A stretch of 64,000 nt of DNA from Pseudomonadales bacterium (GCA_002701845.1 NZXG01000040.1:1-64000); one strand, 5' to 3'. Numbered from the stretch's first letter, positions 1 to 8,386 are shown. Program-made: numbers and translations. Notes: a model not told the origin generated them from the sequence alone.

Positions 1-23
1 TGGGTGGTCACTGCGGGCACCTG

Positions 24-141
24 TTCTAACTATACGCACCAGGGGACCCGCGCTACGCCGCGCCAAATTTGTGGTTCGCTGCGCTCACATTTTCACAAAT
101 CTGGCCCTGCTCCGCGCGGGCCCCTGTGCTCTGCGTTAGGC
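24..141 (+). repeat. integron attC recombination site 1
   Basis: The site starts with an R''-type box (TTCTAAC, 24-30) and ends with R' GTTAGGC (135-141). Between them lie two long imperfectly complementary arms: the stretch from AGGGG through ATTTGTG pairs with CACAAAT through CCCCT, around an apical TTCGCTGCGCTC segment. The left arm carries extra unpaired bases, as expected for the L'' side, so the site reads in the + orientation. The cassette at its left lies outside the window. This is the recombination site preceding the HNH cassette. Confidence 0.8.
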
Positions 142-376
142 CCTCGTTTAGTGTCGTTTAAAATAGGCAAGTTGGTGCCAATTTGAGGAATGCAGGTAAA
201 TGAAATTTCAATTGAATGAATATCACCGCAATCTGTGAGATGATGACCTAATTGCGGATGTTCATAGAGTTGTATCTGAAAACGGCCTGAAGACATTAAC
301 GAGGCAGCAATATGACGCCCTTGGAAAATATAGCGAAGGTACTTTAAGAAAGAGATTTGGTGGCTGGCTAAATGTT

Positions 377-892
377 TTGAAAGCAGCTGGCTTAGCTGAA
401 ACAAGAAAATATGCATTATCCGATGAAGAGCTGTTTACAAATATAGAAAAGGTTTGGATCTATTTGGGGCGCCAGCCAAAGCGAGACGAAATGAATGATA
501 GGGGAAATACTCCATCTGTAATCTCGTCTACCACGTATGAAAAGCGATTTGGGAGCTGGCGAGGTGCCCTTGAGGAATTCATTCAATACATTAATAGTGG
601 CTCATCTGAAGATTGTGAGACTGAAGATTCTGTTGAAAATACGATCGACGAAGAATCCAAAATAAAGCACAAAACAAAGCGTGAGATATCAGATCGGCTA
701 CGATTTTCTATACTAATGAGGGATGGCTTTACCTGCCAATCATGTGGTGCGAGCCCGACCAAGGAACGAGGAGTGGAGTTGCATGTGGATCACATTATTC
801 CTTGGTCAAAAGGCGGTGAAACCGAAGAAAAAAACCTACAAACAAAATGCAAAAGATGCAATTTGGGCAAGGGTAATGCATTCGATCAATAA
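377..892 (+). CDS. HNH endonuclease in an integron cassette (N-terminally broken)
   Basis: The 171-residue frame starts at a TTG. The C-terminal part is an HNH nuclease domain: CQSCG at about 116-120, then HVDHIIPWSKGG and the CKRCNLGKGN end, which give the zinc cysteines and catalytic histidines. Before it lies a repeat of the kind found in homing-endonuclease-associated proteins (LSDEELFTNIEKVW ... RFGSWRGALEEF). A second such repeat (DDDLIADVHRVV ... LRKRFGGWLNVLKAAGL) is encoded in frame upstream from 239. The natural start is probably ATG 200, but an in-frame TGA at 236-238 separates it from the rest; related repeats would favour Ser there (NLSDDDL). The gene is therefore broken or makes only the shorter form. 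It fills a cassette between two attC sites. AT content is higher than in the chromosomal neighbours, as usual for cassettes. DNA cleavage is inferred from the family. Confidence 0.75.
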   Translation: MKAAGLAETRKYALSDEELFTNIEKVWIYLGRQPKRDEMNDRGNTPSVISSTTYEKRFGSWRGALEEFIQYINSGSSEDCETEDSVENTIDEESKIKHKTKREISDRLRFSILMRDGFTCQSCGASPTKERGVELHVDHIIPWSKGGETEEKNLQTKCKRCNLGKGNAFDQ

Positions 893-897
893 AATTG

Positions 898-1009
898 GCC
901 TAACAATCGGCAGCACGCGGACCCAGCTACGGCGCACCAATATGTGGTCGCTGCGCTCTTTACCACATATTGGCACGCCGCAGCTGGTCCGGTGTGCCGG
1001 GCGTTAGTG
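898..1009 (+). repeat. integron attC site 2, interrupted by group II intron
   Basis: R'' GCCTAAC lies at 898-904, six bases after the HNH stop codon, and the R' core GTTA at 1003-1006. The arms pair almost perfectly near the apex: CCAATATGTGGT with ACCACATATTGG, and further out GGACC with GGTCC. The left arm has extra unpaired bases, so the orientation matches attC 1. The apical CGCTGCGCTC motif is shared with attC 1, which suggests one array with related attC sites. The R' box is cut after GTTA by the intron beginning GTGCG at 1007, so the seven-base R' is not regenerated on the other side. Confidence 0.8.
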
Positions 1010-2974
1010 CGTCAAGGAAGCTTGATGCATCTGGCAGGGTGAAAGTCCCTGTAGGGTAAGGTCTAGCAAGCCACCCTTAGCGAGTGTTGCGCGTTGTGCG
1101 GAGACAACGGGAGAGGGAACGCTCTCCAGTCAGCGGCGAAGGCTGCTATCAACGGGTCGAACAATCAACGTGAAGCGTACACAGCGAATACGGTAGGCCA
1201 TAAGGGCACCGTGGCCCTGAAGCACTGGTATCGCTCCGAAAGGCAGTTTCGTCTGGCGAGGTTTGTAACGCGATCGAAGCCCACGTGGATCAGCCGTTAT
1301 AGCAAGGCTGTGAAGAGACGGCGGAGTTATCAAGTCATGGCATGCAGTAAGAGATGTATCATGAACTTGAGAGATCCTGATGGTTCCAGAAGGAGACTGG
1401 TAGGGTAGTTAAGTGATAAACGAGACGAACGAAGACCATCAGGAAGTCGGACAAATCCATAGTAGTGTCGGGCAGGAACATCGCTCACGTCATGAAGGGA
1501 TTTGCAGTAGTAACACCGCTTCAACAGGACAACCCTGTCCGGACAAAGTCGGGCTGGATCAAACAGGGACAACCTCTCTAGAAGCGATAGCCATCAAGGC
1601 AAACACCCACCCGAAGCACCGCTTTCAAGATCTATATCGGATGCTGGACCTGGCCGCTCTGGCCAAGGCTTGGCGCCGGTTGAACAAGAAGGCGAGTGCG
1701 GGAGTCGATCGGGTCACGGCGCAGGCGTATGGAGAAAACCTGCTGTCGAACCTGATCGAGCTTGAGCAGAAGTTGAAAACCAAACGCTATCGATGCAAAG
1801 CAGTACGTCGCAGCTTCATTCCAAAGTCCAATGGCAAGCAAAGGCCGCTGGGGATACCGGCACTGGAGGACAAAATCGTCCAGCAAGCGGTGTCTGATAT
1901 ACTGAGATCCATTTTCGAAGGGGATTTCAGTGACAGCAGCTTTGCCTACCGTGAGGGCCGAGGGGCCGGTGATGCGGTACAAAGTCTGTCTGCCAACCTT
2001 CAATGGGGTCCATTTGGCTATGTGGTAGAGGCGGATATTCAGGGTTTCTTTGATCATGTTGATCATGACTGGATGATGCGGATGCTGGAACAACGCATAG
2101 ACGATAAGACGCTATTGGGACTGATAAAACAGTGGCTGAAAGCGCCGGTGATCGAAGTCGATGGCAGTAGTCACAGACCAGAAAAGGGCACACCACAAGG
2201 TGGAGTAATTTCCCCTATTCTGGCCAACATCTATCTGCATTATGTACTGGATCACTGGTTTGAGCGCAAAATCAGGCCGAAGCTGAAAGCGCGATCGATG
2301 CGGATACGTTATGCTGACGACTATATACTGGCCTTCCAGAACCATCGGGATGCCAGAGCACTGTACGGTTCCCTGCCAGCAAGACTGAAGAAATTCGGCT
2401 TGTCGGTGGCACCGGAGAAGACGGCGCTGACGCGTTTCAGTCGGTTTCGCCCCAGTATGAGACGCCGGATCAAGTTCCTGGGGTTTGAGTACTACTGGTG
2501 GAAAGACCAGGAGGGGCGTGCACGACTGATGCGTCGCACCGCCAGATCAAAGCTCAAAGAGCTGAGACAAGTGCTAAAATTGTGGTTAAGGCAGAATCGC
2601 AATAGACCGTTACCCGTGCTTGCAGCCGAGCTGCGAGTTAAGATGCTGGGCCATTACCGTTACTTTGCAGTGAAAGGGAATGGTCAATCAGTGGGGCGCT
2701 ATTACACGATGGTAATCGAGTTGCTGTTCAAGTGGTTGAATCGGCGCAGTCAGCGTCGTAGCTATAACTGGACGGGCTTCCTTCAGCTGCTACAGCTTAT
2801 GAGGCTACCTAAGCCCGCGACGGCTACGGCAGCTAAGAAACGTGTGTTCTGGTTATTTGAGAAGGGTGTTGCCGTTGCACGGTAGCAAAGTTATTACTGA
2901 GGAGCCCGGTGCGGTAGTTCCGCACGCCGGGATCTGTGTGGGGACGTCTGGGTAACTGGGCGTTCTACCACGAC
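1007..2974 (+). mobile_element. group IIC (attC-targeting type) intron
   Basis: The 5' end is GTGCGTC, matching the GUGYG start of group II introns, followed by the structured domain I region (GGGTGAAAGTCCCTG at about 1038). A reverse transcriptase/maturase is encoded at 1413-2885. Domain V is at 2902-2935: GAGCCCGG, a TGCGG stem capped by TAGT, then CCGCA and CCGGG, with the short form typical of class C. Domain VI follows at about 2939-2974 (ACGTCTGGG TAA CTGGGCGT) and ends CTACCACGAC, an AY 3' terminus. The 5' exon is the attC hairpin plus GTTA, as expected for IIC-attC introns, which recognise a stem-loop. The 3' exon is not attC but the interior of a hydrolase gene. The intron lies in the same direction as the cassette, whereas this class is usually reported antisense to the cassettes. 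Confidence 0.85.
1413..2885 (+). CDS. ltrA: group II intron reverse transcriptase/maturase
   Basis: The 490-residue protein starts at GTG 1413. It carries the reverse transcriptase core: fingers/palm motifs including RPLGIPALEDKIVQQAV, the turn GTPQGGVISPILANIYL, and catalytic YADD near residue 300. A maturase (X) domain follows (LGHYRYFAVKGN ... VIELLFKWLNRRSQ), ending FEKGV. No C-terminal HNH endonuclease domain is visible, which agrees with class C introns. The protein would bind the intron RNA, help it splice, and copy it into DNA targets. It lies in the domain IV loop of the intron, and the frame is intact, so the element may still be active. Confidence 0.93.
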   Translation: MINETNEDHQEVGQIHSSVGQEHRSRHEGICSSNTASTGQPCPDKVGLDQTGTTSLEAIAIKANTHPKHRFQDLYRMLDLAALAKAWRRLNKKASAGVDRVTAQAYGENLLSNLIELEQKLKTKRYRCKAVRRSFIPKSNGKQRPLGIPALEDKIVQQAVSDILRSIFEGDFSDSSFAYREGRGAGDAVQSLSANLQWGPFGYVVEADIQGFFDHVDHDWMMRMLEQRIDDKTLLGLIKQWLKAPVIEVDGSSHRPEKGTPQGGVISPILANIYLHYVLDHWFERKIRPKLKARSMRIRYADDYILAFQNHRDARALYGSLPARLKKFGLSVAPEKTALTRFSRFRPSMRRRIKFLGFEYYWWKDQEGRARLMRRTARSKLKELRQVLKLWLRQNRNRPLPVLAAELRVKMLGHYRYFAVKGNGQSVGRYYTMVIELLFKWLNRRSQRRSYNWTGFLQLLQLMRLPKPATATAAKKRVFWLFEKGVAVAR

Positions 2975-3132
2975 TGCGGGCCCTGATGCCGTTTCTGGCC
3001 CGCTATCTGAAGCCCGGCTTTCACCCTTGGGAAACCGATGAACGGCGGGATCTGCTGGAACGGTTCAAAGCCGATCTGGAGGCGGTGGCGGCGGCGGACA
3101 CCGGGCCGGATCAGGCCGCCAACGCCGCCTGA
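2975..3132 (+). pseudogene. 3' remnant of a metal-dependent hydrolase gene
   Basis: Directly after the intron, an open frame without its own start reads LRALMPFLARYLKPGFHPW and continues about 33 residues to TGA 3130-3132. The sequence RYLKPGFHPW is typical of the C-terminus of the predicted metal-dependent hydrolase family PF10118. The N-terminal three quarters, including the expected metal ligands, are missing. The remnant marks the chromosomal side of the integron/intron junction, so insertion of the mobile DNA, or a later deletion, destroyed the gene. The family assignment rests on a short motif. Confidence 0.6.
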
Positions 3133-3136
3133 GATA

Positions 3137-4120
3137 TCAATCCCGCCATTGCTGCAGGCGCCCGGCCTGGGTTTCCAGGGCGGCAATGAACTCGCTGTGC
3201 AGGCGCTCAACCAAGCTGGCCACCGGCACCACGTCGCTGATGCCGGAGCAACCCTGGCCCGCGGACCACACGGTTTTCCAGGCCTTGGCTTCATCATTGT
3301 CCGGCACCAGTTTGCTGCCGTAATCAATATCCCCGGGTCGGTTCAATCGCGCCAGATCGTAACCGTTGGCGGCCATGCTGGGGGCCATAAAGTTAGCCGG
3401 AATGCCGGACACCGCTGGGGTGTACACCACATCGCTGCTGCTGCACTCGATCACCATCTGCTGGTATTCCGGGATCGCATCGCTTTCCCCGGTATTGATA
3501 AAGCGGGTGCCCATGTAAGCCAGGTCCGCTCCCATTTGCAACGCCGCGGCAATATCGCTGCCGCTGTTGATACAACCCGCCAGCAACAACGTCTTATCAA
3601 AAAAGCTGCGCAACTCCTGCACCAGGGCAAACGGGTTTACCGTGCCGGCATGGCCACCGGCGCCGTTGCACACGGCGATCAGGCCGTCCACTCCCGCGGC
3701 GGCGGCCTTCTCCCCATGATGGCGGTTGGTGACATCGTGGAACACCAGTCCGCCATAGCCATGCACCGCTTCCACCAGTTCCGGTACCGCCCCCAGTGAC
3801 GTGATCACCAGCGGCACCTTATGGCGGATGCAGAGCGCCAGATCCGCCTCCAGCCGCGGATTGGTCTTATGCACGATCAGATTGATCCCGTAGGGGGCCG
3901 GCTGGCGGCCACTGTCCCGGCGCCAGCGGGCCAGTGATTCGTTGATCTCCACCAGCCACTGCTCAAAGCCTTCGGAGGTACGTTGGTTAAGAGCCGGCAG
4001 GCTGCCCACCACCCCGTGCCTGCAATTTTCAATCAGCATGGTGGGACCGGATACCAGAAACATGGGGGCGGCCACCACGGGCAGGCGCAGTCGGTCGGCA
4101 AAACTGCTGGGAATGGGCAT
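3137..4120 (-). CDS. nitronate monooxygenase-like FMN oxidoreductase
   Basis: This 327-residue TIM-barrel protein starts at ATG 4120 (MPIPSSFADRLRLPVVAAPMF); the open frame extends further upstream but without family resemblance. Family landmarks are the N-terminal substrate/FMN loop VAAPMFLVSGP, the glycine-rich AVCNGAGGHAG containing the conserved histidine, LAGCINSGSDIAAALQMGAD and GTRFINTGES for phosphate binding. These are features of the 2-nitropropane dioxygenase/nitronate monooxygenase family, which oxidises alkyl nitronates using FMN and O2. Related enzymes include enoyl reductases, so the substrate is uncertain. It is cytoplasmic and stands alone, facing the hydrolase remnant and divergent from the spermidine-synthase-like gene. 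Confidence 0.85.
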   Translation of the reverse strand: MPIPSSFADRLRLPVVAAPMFLVSGPTMLIENCRHGVVGSLPALNQRTSEGFEQWLVEINESLARWRRDSGRQPAPYGINLIVHKTNPRLEADLALCIRHKVPLVITSLGAVPELVEAVHGYGGLVFHDVTNRHHGEKAAAAGVDGLIAVCNGAGGHAGTVNPFALVQELRSFFDKTLLLAGCINSGSDIAAALQMGADLAYMGTRFINTGESDAIPEYQQMVIECSSSDVVYTPAVSGIPANFMAPSMAANGYDLARLNRPGDIDYGSKLVPDNDEAKAWKTVWSAGQGCSGISDVVPVASLVERLHSEFIAALETQAGRLQQWRD

Positions 4121-4281
4121 AAGGCAACACCTGTATAAACAAAAGCAATAAGGGGCGCGAACACCGTCGCGGGATCGCAAGAATAGCACGTTAAAGCCCG
4201 GCGCGAAAAAGTGGAAACCGTTACAATGGCAGGTTTCAGTAACCTTGCGCAGGCAAATATTCAGGAGCCTAACCCCGCATA

Positions 4282-5031
4282 ATGGCAATACTATTTGAGC
4301 AGACCCGGAACGGCCGCTGTTACCAGGTGCGCAGTGCCGGGCGCACCCGGCGGCTCTACACCGACGGTGTTTTTCACAGTCAATACAATCCCGGCCATGG
4401 GGTTACCGGCAGTGTCTGGGACCTGCTGTTCCTCCCCAGCCAATTCTATGAGCCCGGCCAGTTAAAGCGGGTGCTGGTGTTGGGGGTGGGCGGCGGCGCG
4501 GTGATCCATATGCTGAACCGCTATGTGGCGCCGGACGCCATCGTCGGTGTCGAACTCAGTGAATTACATTTGCAGCTGGCGCGGCGCTACTTTGGTTTGG
4601 ACTACGCCAATGTGCAATTGCTGCAGGCCGACGCGGTACGCTGGATGCTGGAGTACGAGGGCCCGCCTTTCGATCTGATTATCGATGATTTGTATTTCGA
4701 AGAAGGTGGCGAACCGCAGCGGCCGGTGGCGGCAGACGCCCACTGGTTTGATGTGTTGCTGGAGGCGCTGACGCCTGAGGGAGCCCTGGTGATGAACTTT
4801 GTCAATTATCGGCAGTGGCGTGACTGCGCTTACTTTCATATCGACTTCGTGCGGGAGCGGTTTGCTTCCGTGTATCAGTTTGCCACGCCCACCTGCCATA
4901 ACGCGGTGGTGGGCTTTCTGGGGCACGCCACTGAAACCCGGCACCTGCGCCAGCGCCTGATTCAGGTGCCGGAACTGAATCCCCTGCGCCGCGGCTGCCG
5001 GCTGCGCTATGCCGTCAAGAAGATAGCTTGA
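4282..5031 (+). CDS. spermidine synthase-like SAM-fold protein
   Basis: This 249-residue protein begins at ATG 4282 behind AGGAG. It has a class I methyltransferase/aminopropyltransferase fold: VLVLGVGGGAVIHML (motif I), VGVELSELHLQLARRYF (motif II acidic end), and LIIDDLYFEEGGEP where spermidine synthases have their catalytic aspartate loop. It lacks the N-terminal beta domain typical of full SpeE, so it may use another substrate or be a methyltransferase. No polyamine genes are nearby. The 3' end overlaps the convergent methyltransferase gene by 17 bases. Confidence 0.75.
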   Translation: MAILFEQTRNGRCYQVRSAGRTRRLYTDGVFHSQYNPGHGVTGSVWDLLFLPSQFYEPGQLKRVLVLGVGGGAVIHMLNRYVAPDAIVGVELSELHLQLARRYFGLDYANVQLLQADAVRWMLEYEGPPFDLIIDDLYFEEGGEPQRPVAADAHWFDVLLEALTPEGALVMNFVNYRQWRDCAYFHIDFVRERFASVYQFATPTCHNAVVGFLGHATETRHLRQRLIQVPELNPLRRGCRLRYAVKKIA

Positions 5032-6052
5032 ACACTTTGAAGCTCTTATCCCGGGACACCAGTTCAATACTTTTGAAATAGCCCGGTGCCACGGTTTCCA
5101 GGGCAATAAACTGGCTTACCACCACAAACGCCACGCCGTTGTTTTTCAGATGATTGCTGATGCTGTGGAGAAACTTTTCCGTCAGATCATGGCGGGTGTC
5201 GAAGCCCAGGTGAAACGGTGGATTGCACAGCACCATTTCATACTGATGATGAATGTCACTGGCGCAATCGTCGGCGATGACCTCGCCGGGGATATTATGG
5301 AATTCGAAATTGTAGCGGCAACTGGCCAGGGCAGCGGCGTTGTTGTCGGTGGCCACAATATGCTTTGCCCCCAGCGCCCAGGCCATTACTGACAGGTAAC
5401 CGTAACCACAGCCCAGATCCAATACCGTGGACGGTGGCTGGGTGGCATTCACGTATTCCCGGCAGGCGTTGATCAGGGCTTCACTGCCTTTGTCTATTTT
5501 GTTCCAGCCGTATTGCCCGGGCTTACTGTACAATGCCAGACTATCCGGTTCACCAATACACACCAGATCCCGGTAGTGACGATCGTCCAGAGGCTCACCC
5601 GGTGCTTGCGGTGTGAACGCCGCCAGCTTCATCTGCCGCTCGCCCTTGCTCACCTCCGCCCGGGTATTCAGATAGCGCTCCGCCTTGCTGATGTAGGTTT
5701 TGATGCCTTCGTTCTTATAGCCGCACAGCAACAGTTGGCCCTGCTCCGCCAGGTAATGGGGAGCCTGATTGATAATGTGATGCACCAGCGCCTTTTCTTT
5801 CGAGATACGATAGGCAATCAACTGGTAGCGGTCGTTCAACTCCGCCAGGTCCATGTCGTTAAACTGGCATGGGATATTGTTTTCCTGCGCCGCCAGATAC
5901 AGGTCATAGCGGTTGGTCAACAGGGTCAGGTCCGGTATGGGCTTCAGTGTTAACAGGGCCTGTGTGTCCAGTTGTTCGTCGGCAATCAGCAGCCGTTTGC
6001 CGGTATGGTCCGGCAGCGCCTGCAACATAAAATCCAGGGCGGGTTCCATCAT
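5015..6052 (-). CDS. RsmC/RlmG-like rRNA guanine-N2 methyltransferase
   Basis: The 345-residue protein has an N-terminal non-catalytic copy of a methyltransferase fold (about 1-165). The C-terminal catalytic domain carries VLDLGCGYGYLSVMAW (SAM binding, about residue 210) and LCNPPFHLG, the NPPF motif of exocyclic-amine methyltransferases. It ends with FKVFKL, like RsmC. The duplicated layout is shared by RsmC (16S m2G1207) and RlmG (23S m2G1835), and I cannot separate them by eye. The ATG at 6050-6052 overlaps the stop codon of the upstream rsuA-like gene (ATGA), so the two are translationally coupled and probably form one rRNA-modification unit. Confidence 0.85.
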   Translation of the reverse strand: MMEPALDFMLQALPDHTGKRLLIADEQLDTQALLTLKPIPDLTLLTNRYDLYLAAQENNIPCQFNDMDLAELNDRYQLIAYRISKEKALVHHIINQAPHYLAEQGQLLLCGYKNEGIKTYISKAERYLNTRAEVSKGERQMKLAAFTPQAPGEPLDDRHYRDLVCIGEPDSLALYSKPGQYGWNKIDKGSEALINACREYVNATQPPSTVLDLGCGYGYLSVMAWALGAKHIVATDNNAAALASCRYNFEFHNIPGEVIADDCASDIHHQYEMVLCNPPFHLGFDTRHDLTEKFLHSISNHLKNNGVAFVVVSQFIALETVAPGYFKSIELVSRDKSFKVFKLSS

Positions 6053-6741
6053 GACAGTTGTTGAAGTTCCTCCGGTCGCAGCGGGCGATATTCCCCCGGT
6101 GCCAGTGTGGGGTCCAGCTCAATGGGGCCGATCCGTTGACGATGCAATGTCTCCACCGCATTGCCCAGGGCCGCAAACATGCGTTTAACCTGGTGGTAGC
6201 GGCCTTCCAGTAATTCCAGTTCCACTTGGCGGGGGCTCTGAATCCACAGTCGGGCCGGCCGGGTGGGTCGCTGCTCCCCGTGCAACAGCAGGCCGGCGGC
6301 AAATTGTTCCGCGGCCTGATCGCTCACCGGGTCGCGCAGGGTCACCCGATAGCGTTTCGGCAGTTTGTGCCGGGGCGAGGTAATACGGTGGCTCCACTGG
6401 CCGTCATCAGTGATCAGCACCAGCCCGGTGGTGTCCCGGTCCAGCCGGCCCGCCACGTGCAGGTCTCGTGGGTCCTCTTCGGCCAGCAGTTCCATCACCG
6501 TCGCATGGTGGCTGTCACTATTGGCGCACACCACCCCCGCCGGCTTGTGGAGCATGAAATAACGCGGGCCCAGGGGCTGTACCGGGCGCCCGTGCATTGT
6601 CACGGGCGCCGCCGGCGTCACCTCGGTGCCGGGATCGGTGGCCGCGTGATGTGCCACCGTCACCAGCCCGGCTTTAATGGCACGGCGGGCCTCTTTGCGG
6701 GATAAACCCGCAAAATGACTGATGTATTTGTCAAGCCGCAT
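6049..6741 (-). CDS. rsuA: 16S rRNA pseudouridine synthase, RsuA family
   Basis: This 230-residue protein starts at ATG 6741 (MRLDKYISHFAGLSRKEARR, an S4 RNA-binding start). The catalytic domain contains YFMLHKPAGVVCANSD and HVAGRLDRDTTGLVL, where the Asp of GRLDRDT is the nucleophile of the RsuA/RluB/E/F family. The ending LLEGRYHQVKRMFAALGN is the usual motif III. RsuA makes pseudouridine 516 in 16S rRNA. The length and the single-S4 layout fit RsuA better than RluB or RluF. It is the first gene of a two-gene unit with the methyltransferase downstream. Confidence 0.85.
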   Translation of the reverse strand: MRLDKYISHFAGLSRKEARRAIKAGLVTVAHHAATDPGTEVTPAAPVTMHGRPVQPLGPRYFMLHKPAGVVCANSDSHHATVMELLAEEDPRDLHVAGRLDRDTTGLVLITDDGQWSHRITSPRHKLPKRYRVTLRDPVSDQAAEQFAAGLLLHGEQRPTRPARLWIQSPRQVELELLEGRYHQVKRMFAALGNAVETLHRQRIGPIELDPTLAPGEYRPLRPEELQQLS

Positions 6742-7075
6742 TAGACCTAATCTCAATGGGTGGACATAGTGTGTCAGGAAACGCCGGGGCCCGTCCAGAC
6801 CGGGGTTACGCACTGAGGTTCTGAACAGAATCAGGCGGTCTTAGACAGATTCGTTACATGATCTTTCCCGGGCTGCACCAGTGGTAATTTGGTGTCCGGA
6901 AAAAAAGCCTGCCCCGTCAGGCAAGTGGGGGGAAAAGGTAAAGTTCACCTCAGGAATTGTGGAAAACTCACGGGCGCTGATGCAGTTGCAGGTTCACACT
7001 GACCCATTACACTGAGTTGACATTTGATCGCGCAGGCCCGGGGATTGATTGGTCGATGGGCGCAGGGAGGGGAGT
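6742..7075. other. intergenic region upstream of rsuA
   Basis: This 334-base stretch holds no convincing gene; the minus-strand frames in it look like shadows. It contains one intrinsic-terminator-like hairpin for the minus strand (6900-6922). It should also hold the promoter of the rsuA unit and that of the small + strand gene starting at 7076. I found no clear -35/-10 pair. Confidence 0.4.
6900..6922 (-). terminator. intrinsic terminator, minus strand
   Basis: GCCTG (6907-6911) pairs with CAGGC (6918-6922) around CCCCGT. On the minus strand the hairpin is followed by seven T residues (the A run at 6900-6906). It lies downstream of the minus-strand gene at 7299-8333 and upstream of rsuA, so it would separate these two units. 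Confidence 0.55.
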
Positions 7076-7267
7076 ATGAACAATATCCGTTTTCTTGACT
7101 GGCTGGGCTCCGCGGCCCTGACCATTGCCCTGTTATCGGCCCTGTTGTTGTTCGTTCCCGGGCTGGTGCGTGCGGATGTTCTGGAGCTGAGTTTCCAGGA
7201 TGGTGGTTTGGTCGTGCCGACCTTTGCAGGCCAGGGGGCAAGCCACAGCATTCAGTGGGCAGTCTGA
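7076..7267 (+). CDS. small exported or membrane protein, unknown
   Basis: This is a 63-residue frame at ATG 7076 behind a strong GGGAGGGGAG ribosome site. It begins MNNIRFLDWLGSAALTIALL, then a hydrophobic stretch ending PGLVRADV, which is a plausible signal peptide with cleavage after ARAD-like residues. Only about 30 mature residues remain (LELSFQDGGLVVPTFAG...). I do not recognise the family. The strong SD and signal-like N-terminus support expression, but the short length leaves doubt. It runs convergently toward the choice-of-anchor H gene. Confidence 0.45.
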   Translation: MNNIRFLDWLGSAALTIALLSALLLFVPGLVRADVLELSFQDGGLVVPTFAGQGASHSIQWAV

Positions 7268-7298
7268 AGGCTGTGGCTTTTGATCAGCGGGCTTGCTT

Positions 7299-8333
7299 TC
7301 ATTTGTCACTTCTGGCGTTGCGGGCCAGCATCAGCAGGACGCAGAATGCCGCCAGCAACCACAGGCTGAGGCTACCGCCGTGGCGGCTGCCGGGGTCGGA
7401 GTAATAGGCGTCCTCATCCCATTCCAGGCTTTCCATATACAGTGGGGTGTGGTTGGGCGAATAACCCGTTAACAGCAGCGTATGGGTGTCGGCATCGTAC
7501 AGGTCCACACGCAGTCGATAGGCCTGGGGAGAATAGCCGTAATCAAGGGTCAGCGCGGTGCGATAGCGATCATTACTGGCATAATCCCGCAGTAAAAACG
7601 GGGCGCTCGTGCGCAGCGGCAAACCGTAGCCCGCGGTATCCAGCAAGCTGACTTCGGCGTAGACCCAGCGCTCCCGCCCCGGGGCGTCAGCGTCCAGATC
7701 CAGCGCCAGGTCAGTGTAGTAGCCATCCCCGTCCCAGTCCTGACTGAGTTCGAACGCCAGTTCATAAATGCTCAGTGCCTGGGCCTGCACCGCCTCCTGT
7801 TGCTGATCCTCCAGATACAGGGCCCCCAGGGCCGGCGCTTCCACGGCGCCGAATTGTTGTAACAGCTGTTCGGAATCCGCGGCATAGACCTCCAGGGACA
7901 GAGAGTAGCGTTGCGCGGGATAGCCTTCGGTCAACAACACATCCACCCGGTAGGCATCGCTGCCCTGGACACCGGCGACAGTGTAAGGCTCGGTCTGAAA
8001 CAGAATTCGCTGCGCCAGCCGCCCCACCACATAGATCTCACGGGAGTCGAAGGGCAGGTCCAGATCCAGAGTCACCCCGAAGCGGTGATAGTAGCCATCC
8101 CCGTCGCTGTCCTCCCGCAGCTCAACATCCACTGCGAAGAGTTGCAATCCCGGGCTGCTGTGGGTGTTGCCGTGCAGAGCCCTGGGCTGCAGCGGGGTGG
8201 CAGCCCGCTCGCTATCCGTCACCAACCCGCCCTTAACCTTGGCGCCGGGCGATGTCATCAATTCGGCGGCCTGGGTGTGGCCCACCAGCAGCAGTAATAA
8301 AAAAGTCACAATAGCAATGGCGAGTTTGTACAT
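7299..8333 (-). CDS. choice-of-anchor H family surface protein with GlyGly-CTERM-like tail
   Basis: The 344-residue protein has a perfect AGGAGG site before ATG 8333. A signal peptide (MYKLAIAIVTFLLLLLVGHTQA) is followed by two related beta-domains, each with an acidic DxDGDGYY segment (DSDGDGYYHRFGVTLDLDL; DWDGDGYYTDLALDLD), probably a calcium-type loop. The C-terminus has GGSLSLWLLAAFCVLLML followed by arginines: glycine pair, hydrophobic helix, basic end. This matches the GlyGly-CTERM sorting signal cleaved by rhombosortase and the choice-of-anchor H family, whose members end in different sorting tags. It is probably attached to the cell surface or released. No rhombosortase is in the window. 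Its role is unknown. Confidence 0.8.
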   Translation of the reverse strand: MYKLAIAIVTFLLLLLVGHTQAAELMTSPGAKVKGGLVTDSERAATPLQPRALHGNTHSSPGLQLFAVDVELREDSDGDGYYHRFGVTLDLDLPFDSREIYVVGRLAQRILFQTEPYTVAGVQGSDAYRVDVLLTEGYPAQRYSLSLEVYAADSEQLLQQFGAVEAPALGALYLEDQQQEAVQAQALSIYELAFELSQDWDGDGYYTDLALDLDADAPGRERWVYAEVSLLDTAGYGLPLRTSAPFLLRDYASNDRYRTALTLDYGYSPQAYRLRVDLYDADTHTLLLTGYSPNHTPLYMESLEWDEDAYYSDPGSRHGGSLSLWLLAAFCVLLMLARNARSDK

Positions 8334-8386
8334 GAGGCACCTCCTTTCCGGTCCTGCCATTACAGGGGGGCGGCCCTGAATTGAGG

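Noticed and set aside
6945-7251. minus-strand frames of 85-98 residues opposite the small exported gene
   Set aside because: Low-complexity composition, no SD, and they are antisense to a frame with a strong SD and signal peptide.
7299-8333. PEP-CTERM tag on the choice-of-anchor H protein
   Set aside because: The tail has GG before the helix and no Pro-Glu-Pro motif, so it fits GlyGly-CTERM better.
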